A stretch of DNA of 64,000 nt from Leucobacter aridicollis (GTDB taxonomy: Bacteria > Actinomycetota > Actinomycetes > Actinomycetales > Microbacteriaceae), in contig NZ_JACCBD010000001.1 of assembly GCF_013409595.1 (NCBI RefSeq), forward strand, positions 3,038,001 through 3,102,000. The letters run 5' to 3'. The position numbers were made by a program, and so were the translations under genes. This document shows, piece after piece, positions 23,084 through 30,683 of the stretch. Position 1 is the stretch's first letter; every line of letters begins with the position of its first letter. Under the pieces are notes generated by a model. That model was not told the origin of the DNA, searched no databases, and saw nothing but the letters and a program-made list of their open reading frames with translations.

Positions 23084-24046
23084 ATGAGCAGTGAAGGTGG
23101 CAAGCGCGCGATCATCGCGGCGCTCCTTGCAAATGTTGGCATCGCCATTACGAAGTTCATCGCGTGGGCGCTTTCGGGCTCATCGGCGATGCTCGCGGAG
23201 GGCGTGCACTCGCTCGCTGATTCCGGCAACCAGCTGCTCCTACTCATCGGCGGCCGCAAGGCGAAGCGCGCGCCCGACCGCGAGCACCCGTTCGGGTACG
23301 GCCGCGAGCGCTACGTGTACGCCTTCATCGTCGCGGTGGTGCTGTTCTCCGTCGGTGGTCTCTTCTCGATCTGGGAGGGCATCTCGAAGATCAGGGATCC
23401 GCACACCCTCGAAATGTGGTGGCTGCCCCTCGCCGTGCTCGCGATCGCAATCGTGCTTGAGAGCCTCTCGCTGCGCACCGCGATCAAGGAGAGCAAGCCG
23501 CTGAAGGGCAAGTCGACCTGGCTCTCGTTCATTCGCCGCTCGAAGTCGCCAGAGCTTCCGGTGATCCTGCTCGAGGACTTCGCGGCCCTCACCGGCCTGA
23601 CGTTCGCCTTCATCGGCGTCGGCCTGACTGTCATCACGGGGAACACCTTCTTCGACGCTGCAGCCACGATCCTCATCGGTCTGCTGCTCATCGCGGTGGC
23701 CGTCATCATTGGCCTCGAAACCAAGAGCCTGCTCGTCGGTGAGGGAGCCACCGAGGAAGATGTGAAGAAGATCCAGTTCGCCCTCGCGGATGCGAAGGAA
23801 ATCGACCGGATCATCCACATGAAGACCCTGTACCTCGGCCCCGACGAGATCATGGTCGCCGCGAAGGTCTCGCTGCCAGCCACGACCACCATGTCCGAGG
23901 TTTCCGTGATCATCAACATGGCCGAGCGCCGCGTGCGCGAGGCGGTCCCGGCGGCGCGCGTGATCTACATCGAACCCGACGTGTGGCTCGACCCGAATCT
24001 TCCCACACCGACGACGAGCTCGATCGTCATGCTCTCCTCCGACTAG
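23084..24046 (+). CDS. Cation diffusion facilitator family transporter
   Basis: 320 residues with AGGAGG upstream. Divalent metal/H+ antiporter (often Zn, also Fe, Mn or Co). Five or six membrane helices; helix 2 carries the metal site H-S-L-A-D (residues ~42-46) and the following loop H-P-F-G-Y-G-R-E-R; a second metal site lies in L-L-E-D-F-A-A-L-T-G. The C-terminal cytoplasmic domain (~215-300) contains I-I-H-M-K-T-L-Y-L-G-P. Between membrane segments it has a charged loop (K-P-L-K-G-K-S-T-W-L-S-F-I-R-R-S-K-S-P-E) as in the FieF-like branch of actinomycetes. The DUF4031 gene follows after 4 nt. Confidence 0.9.
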   Translation: MSSEGGKRAIIAALLANVGIAITKFIAWALSGSSAMLAEGVHSLADSGNQLLLLIGGRKAKRAPDREHPFGYGRERYVYAFIVAVVLFSVGGLFSIWEGISKIRDPHTLEMWWLPLAVLAIAIVLESLSLRTAIKESKPLKGKSTWLSFIRRSKSPELPVILLEDFAALTGLTFAFIGVGLTVITGNTFFDAAATILIGLLLIAVAVIIGLETKSLLVGEGATEEDVKKIQFALADAKEIDRIIHMKTLYLGPDEIMVAAKVSLPATTTMSEVSVIINMAERRVREAVPAARVIYIEPDVWLDPNLPTPTTSSIVMLSSD

Positions 24047-24050
24047 CGCC

Positions 24051-24320
24051 ATGGTGCTCATTGACGACCCCAGTTGGCCGGCACACGGCACGCTGTGGGC
24101 CCATCTGGTGAGCGACGACAACCTCGCGGAGATGCACGCATTCGCCGCGGCGAACGGCATCCCCGAGCGCGGGTTCGACCACGACCACTACGACGTCCCG
24201 GCCGAGCGTCACGCCGAACTCATCGCGGCCGGCGCCACGCACGTCAGCGGGCACGAGCTCGTGCGTCGCCTCATCGGCTCCGGCCTCCGGGTGACGATGC
24301 GGGAGCGCCGCGGCCGCTAG
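24051..24320 (+). CDS. DUF4031 domain protein
   Basis: 89 residues: I-D-D-P-S-W-P-A-H-G-T-L-W-A-H-L-V-S-D and G-F-D-H-D-H-Y-D-V-P, both typical of this small actinobacterial family of unknown function. Four nt after the efflux gene, so co-transcribed. The last six codons and stop (R-E-R-R-G-R) lie in a 22-bp sequence repeated exactly at 25761, where it would also encode R-E-R-R-G-R-stop. The stop codon CTAG is shared with the convergent ArsR gene. Confidence 0.85.
   Translation: MVLIDDPSWPAHGTLWAHLVSDDNLAEMHAFAAANGIPERGFDHDHYDVPAERHAELIAAGATHVSGHELVRRLIGSGLRVTMRERRGR
24299..24320 (+). repeat. 22-bp direct repeat, left copy
   Basis: Identical to 25761-25782. Covers the last codons and stop of the DUF4031 gene and borders the ArsR/flavin reductase cassette. 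Confidence 0.85.
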
Positions 24321-25045
24321 ATCTCAGCGTTTCCTATGCGCGCAGTGGGCGCTGCGTCCCAGGGAGCTGGCGCGAGCAGACCAGAGAGCCCCAGTTGTCC
24401 TGCCGCGGTGAGCCGCACTGCTCGACTGCGAGGAGCTACGGGCTCGATCCATGCGCGCTCCCGGCACGTCTCGAGCAACAATTCCGCGGCCAGCCCAGCC
24501 ACGTGCTCGCGGCGTTCGGTCCAGTCGAGGCACGGACGCGTGAGGGGGCGGTTCGGTCGCGTCGGCAACTCGATCCCGAGCCGCTCCAACCAGACTCGCC
24601 CCCGATCGGAGAGCGAGAAGTCAGACGCGATGAGGCCCTGCTCTCGCATACTGTCGGCGAGTGCGACGCCGAGTTTGCCCGCGAGGTGGCGGTAGCAGGT
24701 TCGAGCATCCCGGATAGCCCGATCACGGTGCTGGGCCCCAAGCGACTGAGGTGCCGGCCGGACACGGCCGGAAAACGCCGCGAGATGCTCGACCAATGCC
24801 GCGGCGCGGCTGCCGGCTATCCGGAGATACCGGTGCCGTCCCTGCCGCACTTCTTCGACGAGGCCCGCCGTCAGCAGTTTGTCGGCATGTTCGCTCGCGG
24901 ACGACCTTGCGATGCTGGCGGCGTTGGACAGTTCCGTGAGCGTCCATGCCCTGCCGTCGAGCATGACCAGCAGCATCGTTGCGCGAGCTTCGTTGGCGAA
25001 GACAGCAGCCATTGCTGCCAGCTCCGGGCTGCTCGTCCCCTCCAT
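24317..25045 (-). CDS. ArsR-family (winged-helix) transcriptional regulator
   Basis: 242 residues from ATG 25045. Helix-turn-helix at residues ~8-75 (A-N-E-A-R-A-T-M-L-L-V-M-L, L-S-N-A-A-S-I-A-R-S-S-A-S-E-H, G-R-H-R-Y-L-R-I). The long C-terminal part (~90-242) is typical of ArsR regulators paired with FMN-binding oxidoreductases and likely senses a small molecule. TAGGAT lies 7 nt before the start. The stop codon lies inside the left 22-bp repeat. Less GC-biased than surrounding genes. Divergent from the flavin reductase with an 18-bp palindrome between them, so it probably represses that gene and itself. Confidence 0.85.
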   Translation of the reverse strand: MEGTSSPELAAMAAVFANEARATMLLVMLDGRAWTLTELSNAASIARSSASEHADKLLTAGLVEEVRQGRHRYLRIAGSRAAALVEHLAAFSGRVRPAPQSLGAQHRDRAIRDARTCYRHLAGKLGVALADSMREQGLIASDFSLSDRGRVWLERLGIELPTRPNRPLTRPCLDWTERREHVAGLAAELLLETCRERAWIEPVAPRSRAVRLTAAGQLGLSGLLAPAPWDAAPTARIGNAEI

Positions 25046-25052
25046 GCCGAAG

Positions 25053-25058
25053 ATCCTA
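25053..25058 (-). promoter_or_regulatory. -10 element of the cassette ArsR gene
   Basis: TAGGAT on the minus strand, 7 nt before ATG 25045. Confidence 0.5.
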
Positions 25059-25069
25059 TCGCCGGCACG

Positions 25070-25087
25070 GTTCGGCCCAGGCCGAAC
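25070..25087. promoter_or_regulatory. Perfect palindrome, probable ArsR operator
   Basis: GTTCGGCC-CA-GGCCGAAC, 8-bp arms, in the middle of the 66-bp divergent promoter region. Placed to block both promoters when bound. Confidence 0.65.
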
Positions 25088-25111
25088 AGTTCGCAAGCCA
25101 GGCTGGATCGC

Positions 25112-25717
25112 ATGCACCCTACGCTTGCGATCGAACCCTCCGTCTTCTACTTCGGCACTCCAATCGCTCTGCTCACCACGGCGAAGCCCGGCGACGCGAC
25201 CGCGAACATCACGCCCATTTCCTCCGCTTGGGCTTTGGATGACACGTACGTCCTGGGCTTGAGCAACCTCGGCCAAGCGATACACAACCTCCGGAGGCAC
25301 GGAGAGCTTGTCATCAATCTGCCCGACGCGGGGCTCTCGGAATCGATCGAGCGGATCGCCAAGACAACTGGAGCTGCAGAGGTTCCGTTGGCCAAACGGG
25401 ATCAGTACGGTTACGAACCGGACAAGTGGACGCTCGGGGGGTTTACCCCACGCCCCAGTGAGACCGTCACACCTCCACGAATCGCTGAGTGCCCGGTTCA
25501 GCTGGAAGCCCGCGTCGACGCCATGACGCCGCTCGACGAAGCAGGAAACGCCACCATCGTCCACGCGAAGGTCCTGCGCACTCACGTGCACCACGCCCTC
25601 GCGCTGCCGGGGACCTCCCACGTCGATGTGGATGCCTGGAAGCCGATCTACTACACGTTCAGACACTACTTCTCGCAAGGCGAGCGAGTCGGGGTCAACT
25701 TCCGAGCGGAACACTGA
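25112..25717 (+). CDS. Flavin reductase family protein (FMN-binding split barrel)
   Basis: 201 residues. Split-barrel flavin reductase: F-Y-F-G-T-P-I-A-L-L-T-T, A-N-I-T-P-I-S-S-A-W-A and Y-V-L-G-L-S. C-P-V-Q-L-E-A and an H-rich C-terminal half complete the fold. Supplies reduced flavin or reduces a small substrate; the partner is unknown. CAGGCT lies 7 nt before ATG 25112. AT-richer at third positions than its flanks. It forms a self-contained unit with the divergent ArsR gene inside 22-bp repeats. Confidence 0.82.
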   Translation: MHPTLAIEPSVFYFGTPIALLTTAKPGDATANITPISSAWALDDTYVLGLSNLGQAIHNLRRHGELVINLPDAGLSESIERIAKTTGAAEVPLAKRDQYGYEPDKWTLGGFTPRPSETVTPPRIAECPVQLEARVDAMTPLDEAGNATIVHAKVLRTHVHHALALPGTSHVDVDAWKPIYYTFRHYFSQGERVGVNFRAEH

Positions 25718-25760
25718 GCGCGCGTACCGCGCAGCAGGTGGCGACCCGCGGTGAGCCGCG

Positions 25761-25782
25761 GCGGGAGCGCCGCGGCCGCTAG
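25761..25782 (+). repeat. 22-bp direct repeat, right copy
   Basis: Identical to 24299-24320. The frame before it would read V-A-T-R-G-E-P-R-R-E-R-R-G-R-stop, like a detached 3' end of the DUF4031 gene. Confidence 0.85.
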
Positions 25783-25963
25783 CGCTGCCTCGACTCCGAC
25801 GAGTTTCGAGAACGCTTGCCGCCCGTTTACCGAGCGTGCACGACCTGGTGGTCCGGCGTTCGCCGCGGCTTTCTATCGTTGACGCGTCAGATCGGGGAGC
25901 TCAGGATCGGGACGGCACACCCGCCGCCCGGGAGCGCCCCGCGACGCTAACGAAAGGCTCACT

Positions 25964-27106
25964 GTGACTTCACGTGTCTTCTACCGCCGTGCCGCGCTTG
26001 TCGCCGGCGTTCTCGCGCTCACGGGCAGCCTCGCGGCGTGCTCGACGGGTGCCTCGGCTGAGGGCGGTGACGCGGCCGGCTCGGTCGACGCGGCGACCGC
26101 AACGAGCGCGGCCGACTTCGGCGGGATGGACGGGCTCATCGAGGCCGCAAAGGCAGAGGGCGAGCTCAACGTCGTCGCGCTTCCGGAGGACTGGGCGAAC
26201 TACGGCAAGATCATCGCAGGCTTCGAGGAGACGTACGGGATCACCGTGAACTCGGCGTCGCCCGACGCGTCGAGCGCCGAGGAGATCCAGGCCGCCGAGA
26301 ACCTCAAGGGCCAGGACACCGCACCCGACGTGTTCGATCTCGGAGCCGCGGTCGCGCTCGCGAACACCGACAAGTTCGCCCCGTACAAGGTCGAGAAGTG
26401 GGACGAGATCCCGGCGGAGAACAAGGAAGCAACCGGCCTCTGGGTGAACAACTACTCGGGCATCATGTCGATCGGCTACGACGCGGACAAGCTCTCGGAG
26501 CCGAAGAAGCTCGACGACCTGCTCGGGTCCGGGTTCAAGGGTGCGGTCGCGCTCAACGGGGACCCGACACAGGCGGGCGCGGCGTTCGCCGCGGTGGGCT
26601 CGATCTCGGCGCTGAACGGCGGCGGCGTTGACGACTTCGGTCCGGGCATCGACTTCGCGCAGCAGCTTCGCGACGCGGGCAACTTCCTGACAGTCGACCC
26701 GACGCCAGCGACGATCGCCTCCGGCGAGACCCCGGCGGTCTTCGACTGGTCGTTCAACAACATCGCGGCAGCCGACGGCAAGCCGAGCTGGAAGACCACC
26801 GTGCTCGACGGCCCCGTCTACGTCTCGTTCTACAACGAGGCGATCAACGCCGACGCACCGCACCCCGCGGCTGCCCGGCTCTGGCAGGAGTGGATCTTCT
26901 CGGACGAGGCGCAGGCACTGTTCCTTGAGGGCAACGCGGTCCCGGTCAGGATCGACGCGCTCAAGGAGGCCGGCTCGGTCGACGAGTCGCTCATCGAGCA
27001 GGTGAGCTTCGGAACGAGCTCGGAGGACTGGGTCTCGCCCGACCAGGCGCAGACCGACGCCGCGAACGCGCTGCTCGCCGAGCGCTGGGCCGCGGTCGTC
27101 AAGTAG
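25964..27106 (+). CDS. ABC transporter substrate-binding lipoprotein
   Basis: 380 residues, GTG start behind AAAGG. Lipobox S-L-A-A-C (Cys26) anchors it on the outer membrane face. The rest is a family 1 / PotD-Fbp-like bilobed binding protein: G-E-L-N-V-V-A-L-P-E-D-W-A-N-Y, T-A-P-D-V-F-D-L-G-A-A-V, W-V-N-N-Y-S-G-I-M-S-I-G-Y-D, W-S-F-N-N. The ligand is unknown; spermidine, ferric and aminoethylphosphonate binders share this fold. First of four genes; a hairpin right after it should make it more abundant than the permeases. The 181 bp before it, after the 22-bp repeat, hold its promoter; TATCGT near 25872 is a possible -10. Confidence 0.88.
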   Translation: MTSRVFYRRAALVAGVLALTGSLAACSTGASAEGGDAAGSVDAATATSAADFGGMDGLIEAAKAEGELNVVALPEDWANYGKIIAGFEETYGITVNSASPDASSAEEIQAAENLKGQDTAPDVFDLGAAVALANTDKFAPYKVEKWDEIPAENKEATGLWVNNYSGIMSIGYDADKLSEPKKLDDLLGSGFKGAVALNGDPTQAGAAFAAVGSISALNGGGVDDFGPGIDFAQQLRDAGNFLTVDPTPATIASGETPAVFDWSFNNIAAADGKPSWKTTVLDGPVYVSFYNEAINADAPHPAAARLWQEWIFSDEAQALFLEGNAVPVRIDALKEAGSVDESLIEQVSFGTSSEDWVSPDQAQTDAANALLAERWAAVVK

Positions 27107-27112
27107 TGCCTC

Positions 27113-27147
27113 GGCCTGTCCGCCGCGCTCGGCGCGGCGGACAGGCC
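27113..27147 (+). terminator. Intra-operon hairpin after the binding-protein gene
   Basis: Perfect 15-bp stem with a 5-nt loop, 7 nt after the stop. Position between binding protein and permease fits partial termination. Confidence 0.75.
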
Positions 27148-27167
27148 CTCGCGTTCTCGTCCTCCTC

Positions 27168-28013
27168 ATGCGCAACTTCCTCGCGGCGCTCGGGCTCCTC
27201 CCGTTCGGCGCCTACGTTCTGCTGTTCCTCCTCGTCCCGACGCTCGTCGCCGTCGGATCGGGGTTCGTGACAGACGGCCACTTCTCACTCGGCAACCTGC
27301 CCGTCCTCTTCGCGCCCGAGACGCTGTCAGCCTTCTGGGCGAGCATCTGGCTGAGCGCGATCACCGCGGTCGTCGGCGCCGCCATCGGCGCGATCCTGTG
27401 CTGGGCGCTCGCGGCACTGCCCGAACAGGGCCCGCTCCGGCGCGTCGTCGACTCGGCAAGCTCCGTGCTCGCACAGTTTGGTGGCGTGATGCTCGCCTTC
27501 GCGTTTATCGCGACGATCGGCAGCCAGGGCCTCATCACCGTGCTCCTGCGAGAGCGGCTCGGCACCGACATCTACGCCGACGGCGTCTGGCTGTACGAGC
27601 TGCCGGGCCTCGTGCTCCCCTACCTCTACTTCCAGGTGCCGCTCATGGTCATCACCTTCCTCCCGGCGGTGCTCGCGCTCCGGCAGGGCTGGGCCGAGGC
27701 CGTCGCGACGCTCGGCGGTCGCGGTGGCAGCTACTGGGTGCGGGTCGGGATCCCGATCCTCACCCCCGCGTTCCTCGGCTCGCTGCTGCTCCTCTTCGCC
27801 AACGCGTTCTCGTCGTACGCGACGGCCGCGGCCCTCATCAGCCAGGGCTCGCAGATCGTGCCGCTGAAGATTCGCGCCGCGCTCATCGGCGAGACGGGCG
27901 CTTCGCTCGCATCGAACGCGGGCGTGCTTGCGCTCGGCATGATCGCCGTCATGACCATCGTGATGTTCGGGTACGGCCGCCTCATGGCCCGCACGGCGAG
28001 GTGGCAAGGGTGA
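27168..28013 (+). CDS. ABC transporter permease 1
   Basis: 281 residues, six membrane helices, with the coupling loop E-A-V-A-T-L-G-G-R-G-G-S-Y-W-V-R-V-G-I-P (residues ~178-197). Of the PotB/FbpB type. The stop overlaps the GTG of permease 2 (GTGA). No clear ribosome site; TCGTCCTCCTC precedes the ATG. Confidence 0.88.
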   Translation: MRNFLAALGLLPFGAYVLLFLLVPTLVAVGSGFVTDGHFSLGNLPVLFAPETLSAFWASIWLSAITAVVGAAIGAILCWALAALPEQGPLRRVVDSASSVLAQFGGVMLAFAFIATIGSQGLITVLLRERLGTDIYADGVWLYELPGLVLPYLYFQVPLMVITFLPAVLALRQGWAEAVATLGGRGGSYWVRVGIPILTPAFLGSLLLLFANAFSSYATAAALISQGSQIVPLKIRAALIGETGASLASNAGVLALGMIAVMTIVMFGYGRLMARTARWQG

Positions 28014-28888
28014 GCGCGGGCATCCCCGGGCGTCCATCGCCCGCCGTCGCACGGCTGGTCGTCGCCGCCATCGGTCTCGTGTTTCTCGTCCCGCTCGTCG
28101 CGATGCTCGAGTTCACCCTGCGCAACACGGCCGGTGGGCATGACCTCTCCCACTGGGCGGCCCTGTTCGACCCCGACAAGGCGCGCGGCTACCGCGTGCT
28201 CGCGCAGGGGATCCAGAACTCGCTGCTGCTCGCCGTGATCTCGCTCGGGATCGTACTCGTGCTGTTCTTCCCGACCATCGTCCTCGTGCACCTGCGGTTC
28301 CCGCGCCTGCAGCGGGCGCTCGACCTCCTCACGGTGCTGCCGATCGCGATCCCCGCCATTGTGCTCGTCGTGGGCTTCGCGCCGATCTACCGGGTGATCG
28401 GCCAGGCCGTCGGCTCGGGGGTGTGGACGCTCGCCCTCGCCTACGGCGTGCTCGTGCTGCCGTTCGCGTACCGGGCGATCGCCTCCGACCTCACCGGGAT
28501 GGACGCACGGGTCCGCGCCGAGGCAGCGCGCTCCCTCGGCGCCGGCTGGACGACCGTGCTCGTGCGCGTCATCGCCCCCGGAGTGCGGCGCGGGCTCCTC
28601 GCCGCCTCGCTCATCACAATCGCCATCGTGCTCGGCGAGTTCACCGTGTCGTCGCTGCTCAACCGGGTCACCCTGCAGACCGCGCTCCTGCAGATCTCAA
28701 AGTCAGATCCCTTCGTCGCGGTGGCGGTCGCACTCATCTCGCTCGTCGGCGCATTCGTGCTGCTGCTCATCGTGAGCGCGACGGGCGGCCCGCCCCGGCG
28801 GCGGCGCACGCGCGCCCTCCCCGCTCCCACCCCCGCGCACGCCGCACCGCGCGCGCCCCACCCCAAGGAGTCCGGCCGTGGCCGCTAA
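28010..28888 (+). CDS. ABC transporter permease 2
   Basis: 292 residues, GTG start overlapping permease 1. Six membrane helices with the EAA-type loop R-A-E-A-A-R-S-L-G-A-G-W-T-T-V-L-V-R-V-I-A-P. Cytoplasmic tail (~255-292) rich in Pro, Arg and Ala. Overlaps the ATPase gene by 11 nt. Forms the membrane channel with permease 1. Confidence 0.88.
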   Translation: MSAGIPGRPSPAVARLVVAAIGLVFLVPLVAMLEFTLRNTAGGHDLSHWAALFDPDKARGYRVLAQGIQNSLLLAVISLGIVLVLFFPTIVLVHLRFPRLQRALDLLTVLPIAIPAIVLVVGFAPIYRVIGQAVGSGVWTLALAYGVLVLPFAYRAIASDLTGMDARVRAEAARSLGAGWTTVLVRVIAPGVRRGLLAASLITIAIVLGEFTVSSLLNRVTLQTALLQISKSDPFVAVAVALISLVGAFVLLLIVSATGGPPRRRRTRALPAPTPAHAAPRAPHPKESGRGR

Positions 28889-30017
28889 CCCCACCGCTAC
28901 CCCGTCACCAGTCCGGCTCGAGGGCGTGACGAAGTCCTACGGCGCGACCACCGTGCTGCACGGCGTCGACCTCGCGCTCGACCCAGGAGAGCTCGTCTGC
29001 CTGCTCGGCCCCTCGGGCTGCGGGAAGACGACGGCGCTGCGCTGCATCGCCGGGCTCGAGCAGGTCTCGGGCGGCCGGATCATGCTCGGCGACGACGACG
29101 TGACCAACGTCCCCGTCAGCCGTCGCGACATCGGCATGGTGTTTCAGCAGTACTCTCTGTTCCCGCACCTCTCGGTCGCGCGAAACGTCGAGTTCGGCCT
29201 GCGCATGCGACGCGTCGACCGGGCAGAACGCACGCGGCGCGTCGGGGAACTCCTCGAGATCGTGGGCCTCGACCATCTTGCCGAGCGGTTCCCGCACGAG
29301 CTGTCCGGTGGCCAGCAGCAGCGGGTCGCGCTCGCTCGGGCGCTCGTGACCCGGCCGCGCGCGCTGCTGCTCGACGAGCCGCTCTCGGCGCTCGACGCGA
29401 AGGTTCGTGTTCGGCTGCGCGAGCAGATCCGGGCGATCCAGACCGAACTCGGCATCAGCACCGTGTTCGTCACGCACGATCAGGAGGAGGCGCTCGCGAT
29501 CTCCGACAGGGTCGCGGTGATGGAATCGGGCAGGATCGCGCAGCTCGGCACCCCAGAGGAGCTCTACCGGCGGCCAGCGTCTCCGTTCGTCGCCGACTTC
29601 GTTGGCCTATCGAACCGGGTGACGGGTGTGCTTGACCTGCACCCTGACGGCGCGGTCGTGCGCGTGCAGGGCGCGGTGATCCCTGTGCTCGGGCAGGTGG
29701 GTATGGGCGCCGGGGTGGGCGCCGAGGTGGGCGCCGGGGTGGGCGCCACCGTGACCGCGTATGTCCGGCCGGAGCACGTGCGGCTGGCGGCCACGCAGCC
29801 GGGGGCGGGCGCCGCTGGCGGTGCCGGTAGTGCCGGTGCTGGTGCTGGTGCTGGTGGCACAGTCGTCTCGAGCGGGTTTCTCGGGTCGATCAGGCGCACT
29901 GTTGTCGAGCTCCACGATGGCACGACGATCGCGGCGCAGCACGGGGCGGACACCGCGTACGCCGCGGGTGATCCCGTCTCGGTCTCGTTCGCCCCCGAGC
30001 CGGTCGCTATCGCGTAA
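28878..30017 (+). CDS. ABC transporter ATP-binding protein (PotA/FbpC type)
   Basis: 379 residues, GTG start. Walker A G-P-S-G-C-G-K-T-T (44-52), signature L-S-G-G-Q-Q-Q-R (142-149), Walker B L-L-L-D-E-P (163-168), H-loop T-H-D-Q-E-E. The C-terminal TOBE domain (~245-375) is interrupted by two low-complexity insertions: a G-x-G-A repeat (four 12-bp DNA units at 29700-29747) and a Gly/Ala run (GGTGCT units at 29835-29852). These look like length-variable linkers that should not affect ATP hydrolysis. Confidence 0.92.
   Translation: MAANPTATPSPVRLEGVTKSYGATTVLHGVDLALDPGELVCLLGPSGCGKTTALRCIAGLEQVSGGRIMLGDDDVTNVPVSRRDIGMVFQQYSLFPHLSVARNVEFGLRMRRVDRAERTRRVGELLEIVGLDHLAERFPHELSGGQQQRVALARALVTRPRALLLDEPLSALDAKVRVRLREQIRAIQTELGISTVFVTHDQEEALAISDRVAVMESGRIAQLGTPEELYRRPASPFVADFVGLSNRVTGVLDLHPDGAVVRVQGAVIPVLGQVGMGAGVGAEVGAGVGATVTAYVRPEHVRLAATQPGAGAAGGAGSAGAGAGAGGTVVSSGFLGSIRRTVVELHDGTTIAAQHGADTAYAAGDPVSVSFAPEPVAIA
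29700..29852 (+). repeat. Short tandem repeats inside the ATPase TOBE domain
   Basis: Four 12-bp units (G-rich, ending TGGGCGCC) at 29700-29747 and three GGTGCT units at 29835-29852, all in frame. The second block uses GGT/GCT codons, unlike the rest of the gene. Confidence 0.7.
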
Positions 30018-30094
30018 CCCCGCGCTCGCGCGCGGCCGTGCCCGAGCCCGCGCCCGCGCCCCCGTGCTCGCCCGCCCCCGCCCCCGTGCTCGCC

Positions 30095-30180
30095 CGCGCC
30101 CGCCACATCATCTTCTCGAGCACACATCAAAAACACGCGTAAAAGGATGTGCGCAGAAGAGATTGATGTGGTCGGGCGCG
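30095..30180. terminator. Long imperfect hairpin between convergent ABC operon and tadA
   Basis: Arms of about 34 nt (CGCGCCCG and CCACATCA blocks match exactly, the inner part with mismatches) around an A-rich loop containing AAAAACACGCGTAAAAG. The 175-bp gap also holds two copies of a GCCCCCGTGCTCGCCCGC-like repeat at about 30056-30100. Confidence 0.55.
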
Positions 30181-30192
30181 GGGCAGGCCCGC

Positions 30193-30666
30193 CTAGCGGC
30201 GCTCCGAGAAGAACGCCTCGAGAAGTGCAGCGCACTCCTCCGCCCGCACACCAGCGACGACCTCCGGGACCGCGTGCGGCAGCCTGCCGTCGCGCAGCAG
30301 GTCATACACGCTCCCGACCGCGCCGGCCTTCTCGTCCCACGCCCCGAATACGACGCGCGGCACCCGCGCGGCGAGGATCACCCCGGCGCACATCACGCAG
30401 GGTTCGAGGGTGACGACGAGCGTGCACCCTTCGAGGATGCGGTCTCCGACGGCCTCGGCGGCCCCACGAATCGCGACAATCTCGGCGTGCCCGGTGGGGT
30501 CAGTGCTCGTACGTCGCCGGTTGCGGCCTGTCGCGAGCACCTCGCCGTCCGGGCCAAGGATGACCGCGCCGACCGGGATCTCCCCCGCCGCTGCGGCCTC
30601 GCGAGCCGACTCGAGCGCACGGTCCATCGCGTGGAGCTCGTCTGGTGATGGAGGGATGGTGGTCAC
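30193..30666 (-). CDS. tadA: tRNA-specific adenosine deaminase
   Basis: 157 residues from GTG 30666. Converts wobble adenosine 34 to inosine in tRNA-Arg(ACG). Zinc and catalytic motifs: G-H-A-E (His60, Glu62) and P-C-V-M-C (Cys90, Cys93). Start chosen because TATTCT sits 6 nt upstream and the conserved region begins ~10 residues later; longer frames run into upp. Head to head with upp over 17 bp. Confidence 0.92.
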   Translation of the reverse strand: MTTIPPSPDELHAMDRALESAREAAAAGEIPVGAVILGPDGEVLATGRNRRRTSTDPTGHAEIVAIRGAAEAVGDRILEGCTLVVTLEPCVMCAGVILAARVPRVVFGAWDEKAGAVGSVYDLLRDGRLPHAVPEVVAGVRAEECAALLEAFFSERR

Positions 30667-30671
30667 GGCAA

Positions 30672-30678
30672 TAGAATA
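30672..30678. promoter_or_regulatory. Overlapping -10 elements of upp (+) and tadA (-)
   Basis: TAGAAT at 30672-30677 is 6 nt before ATG of upp; on the other strand TATTCT at 30678-30673 is 6 nt before GTG of tadA. The two hexamers share five base pairs, so the promoters face away from each other and cannot be melted independently. Confidence 0.7.
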
Positions 30679-30683
30679 GGCGT

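Noticed and set aside
25046-25714. Upstream extension of the cassette ArsR frame over the flavin reductase
   Set aside because: The added residues are antisense to a split-barrel flavin reductase; the winged helix begins right after ATG 25045, which has a -10 element at the correct distance.
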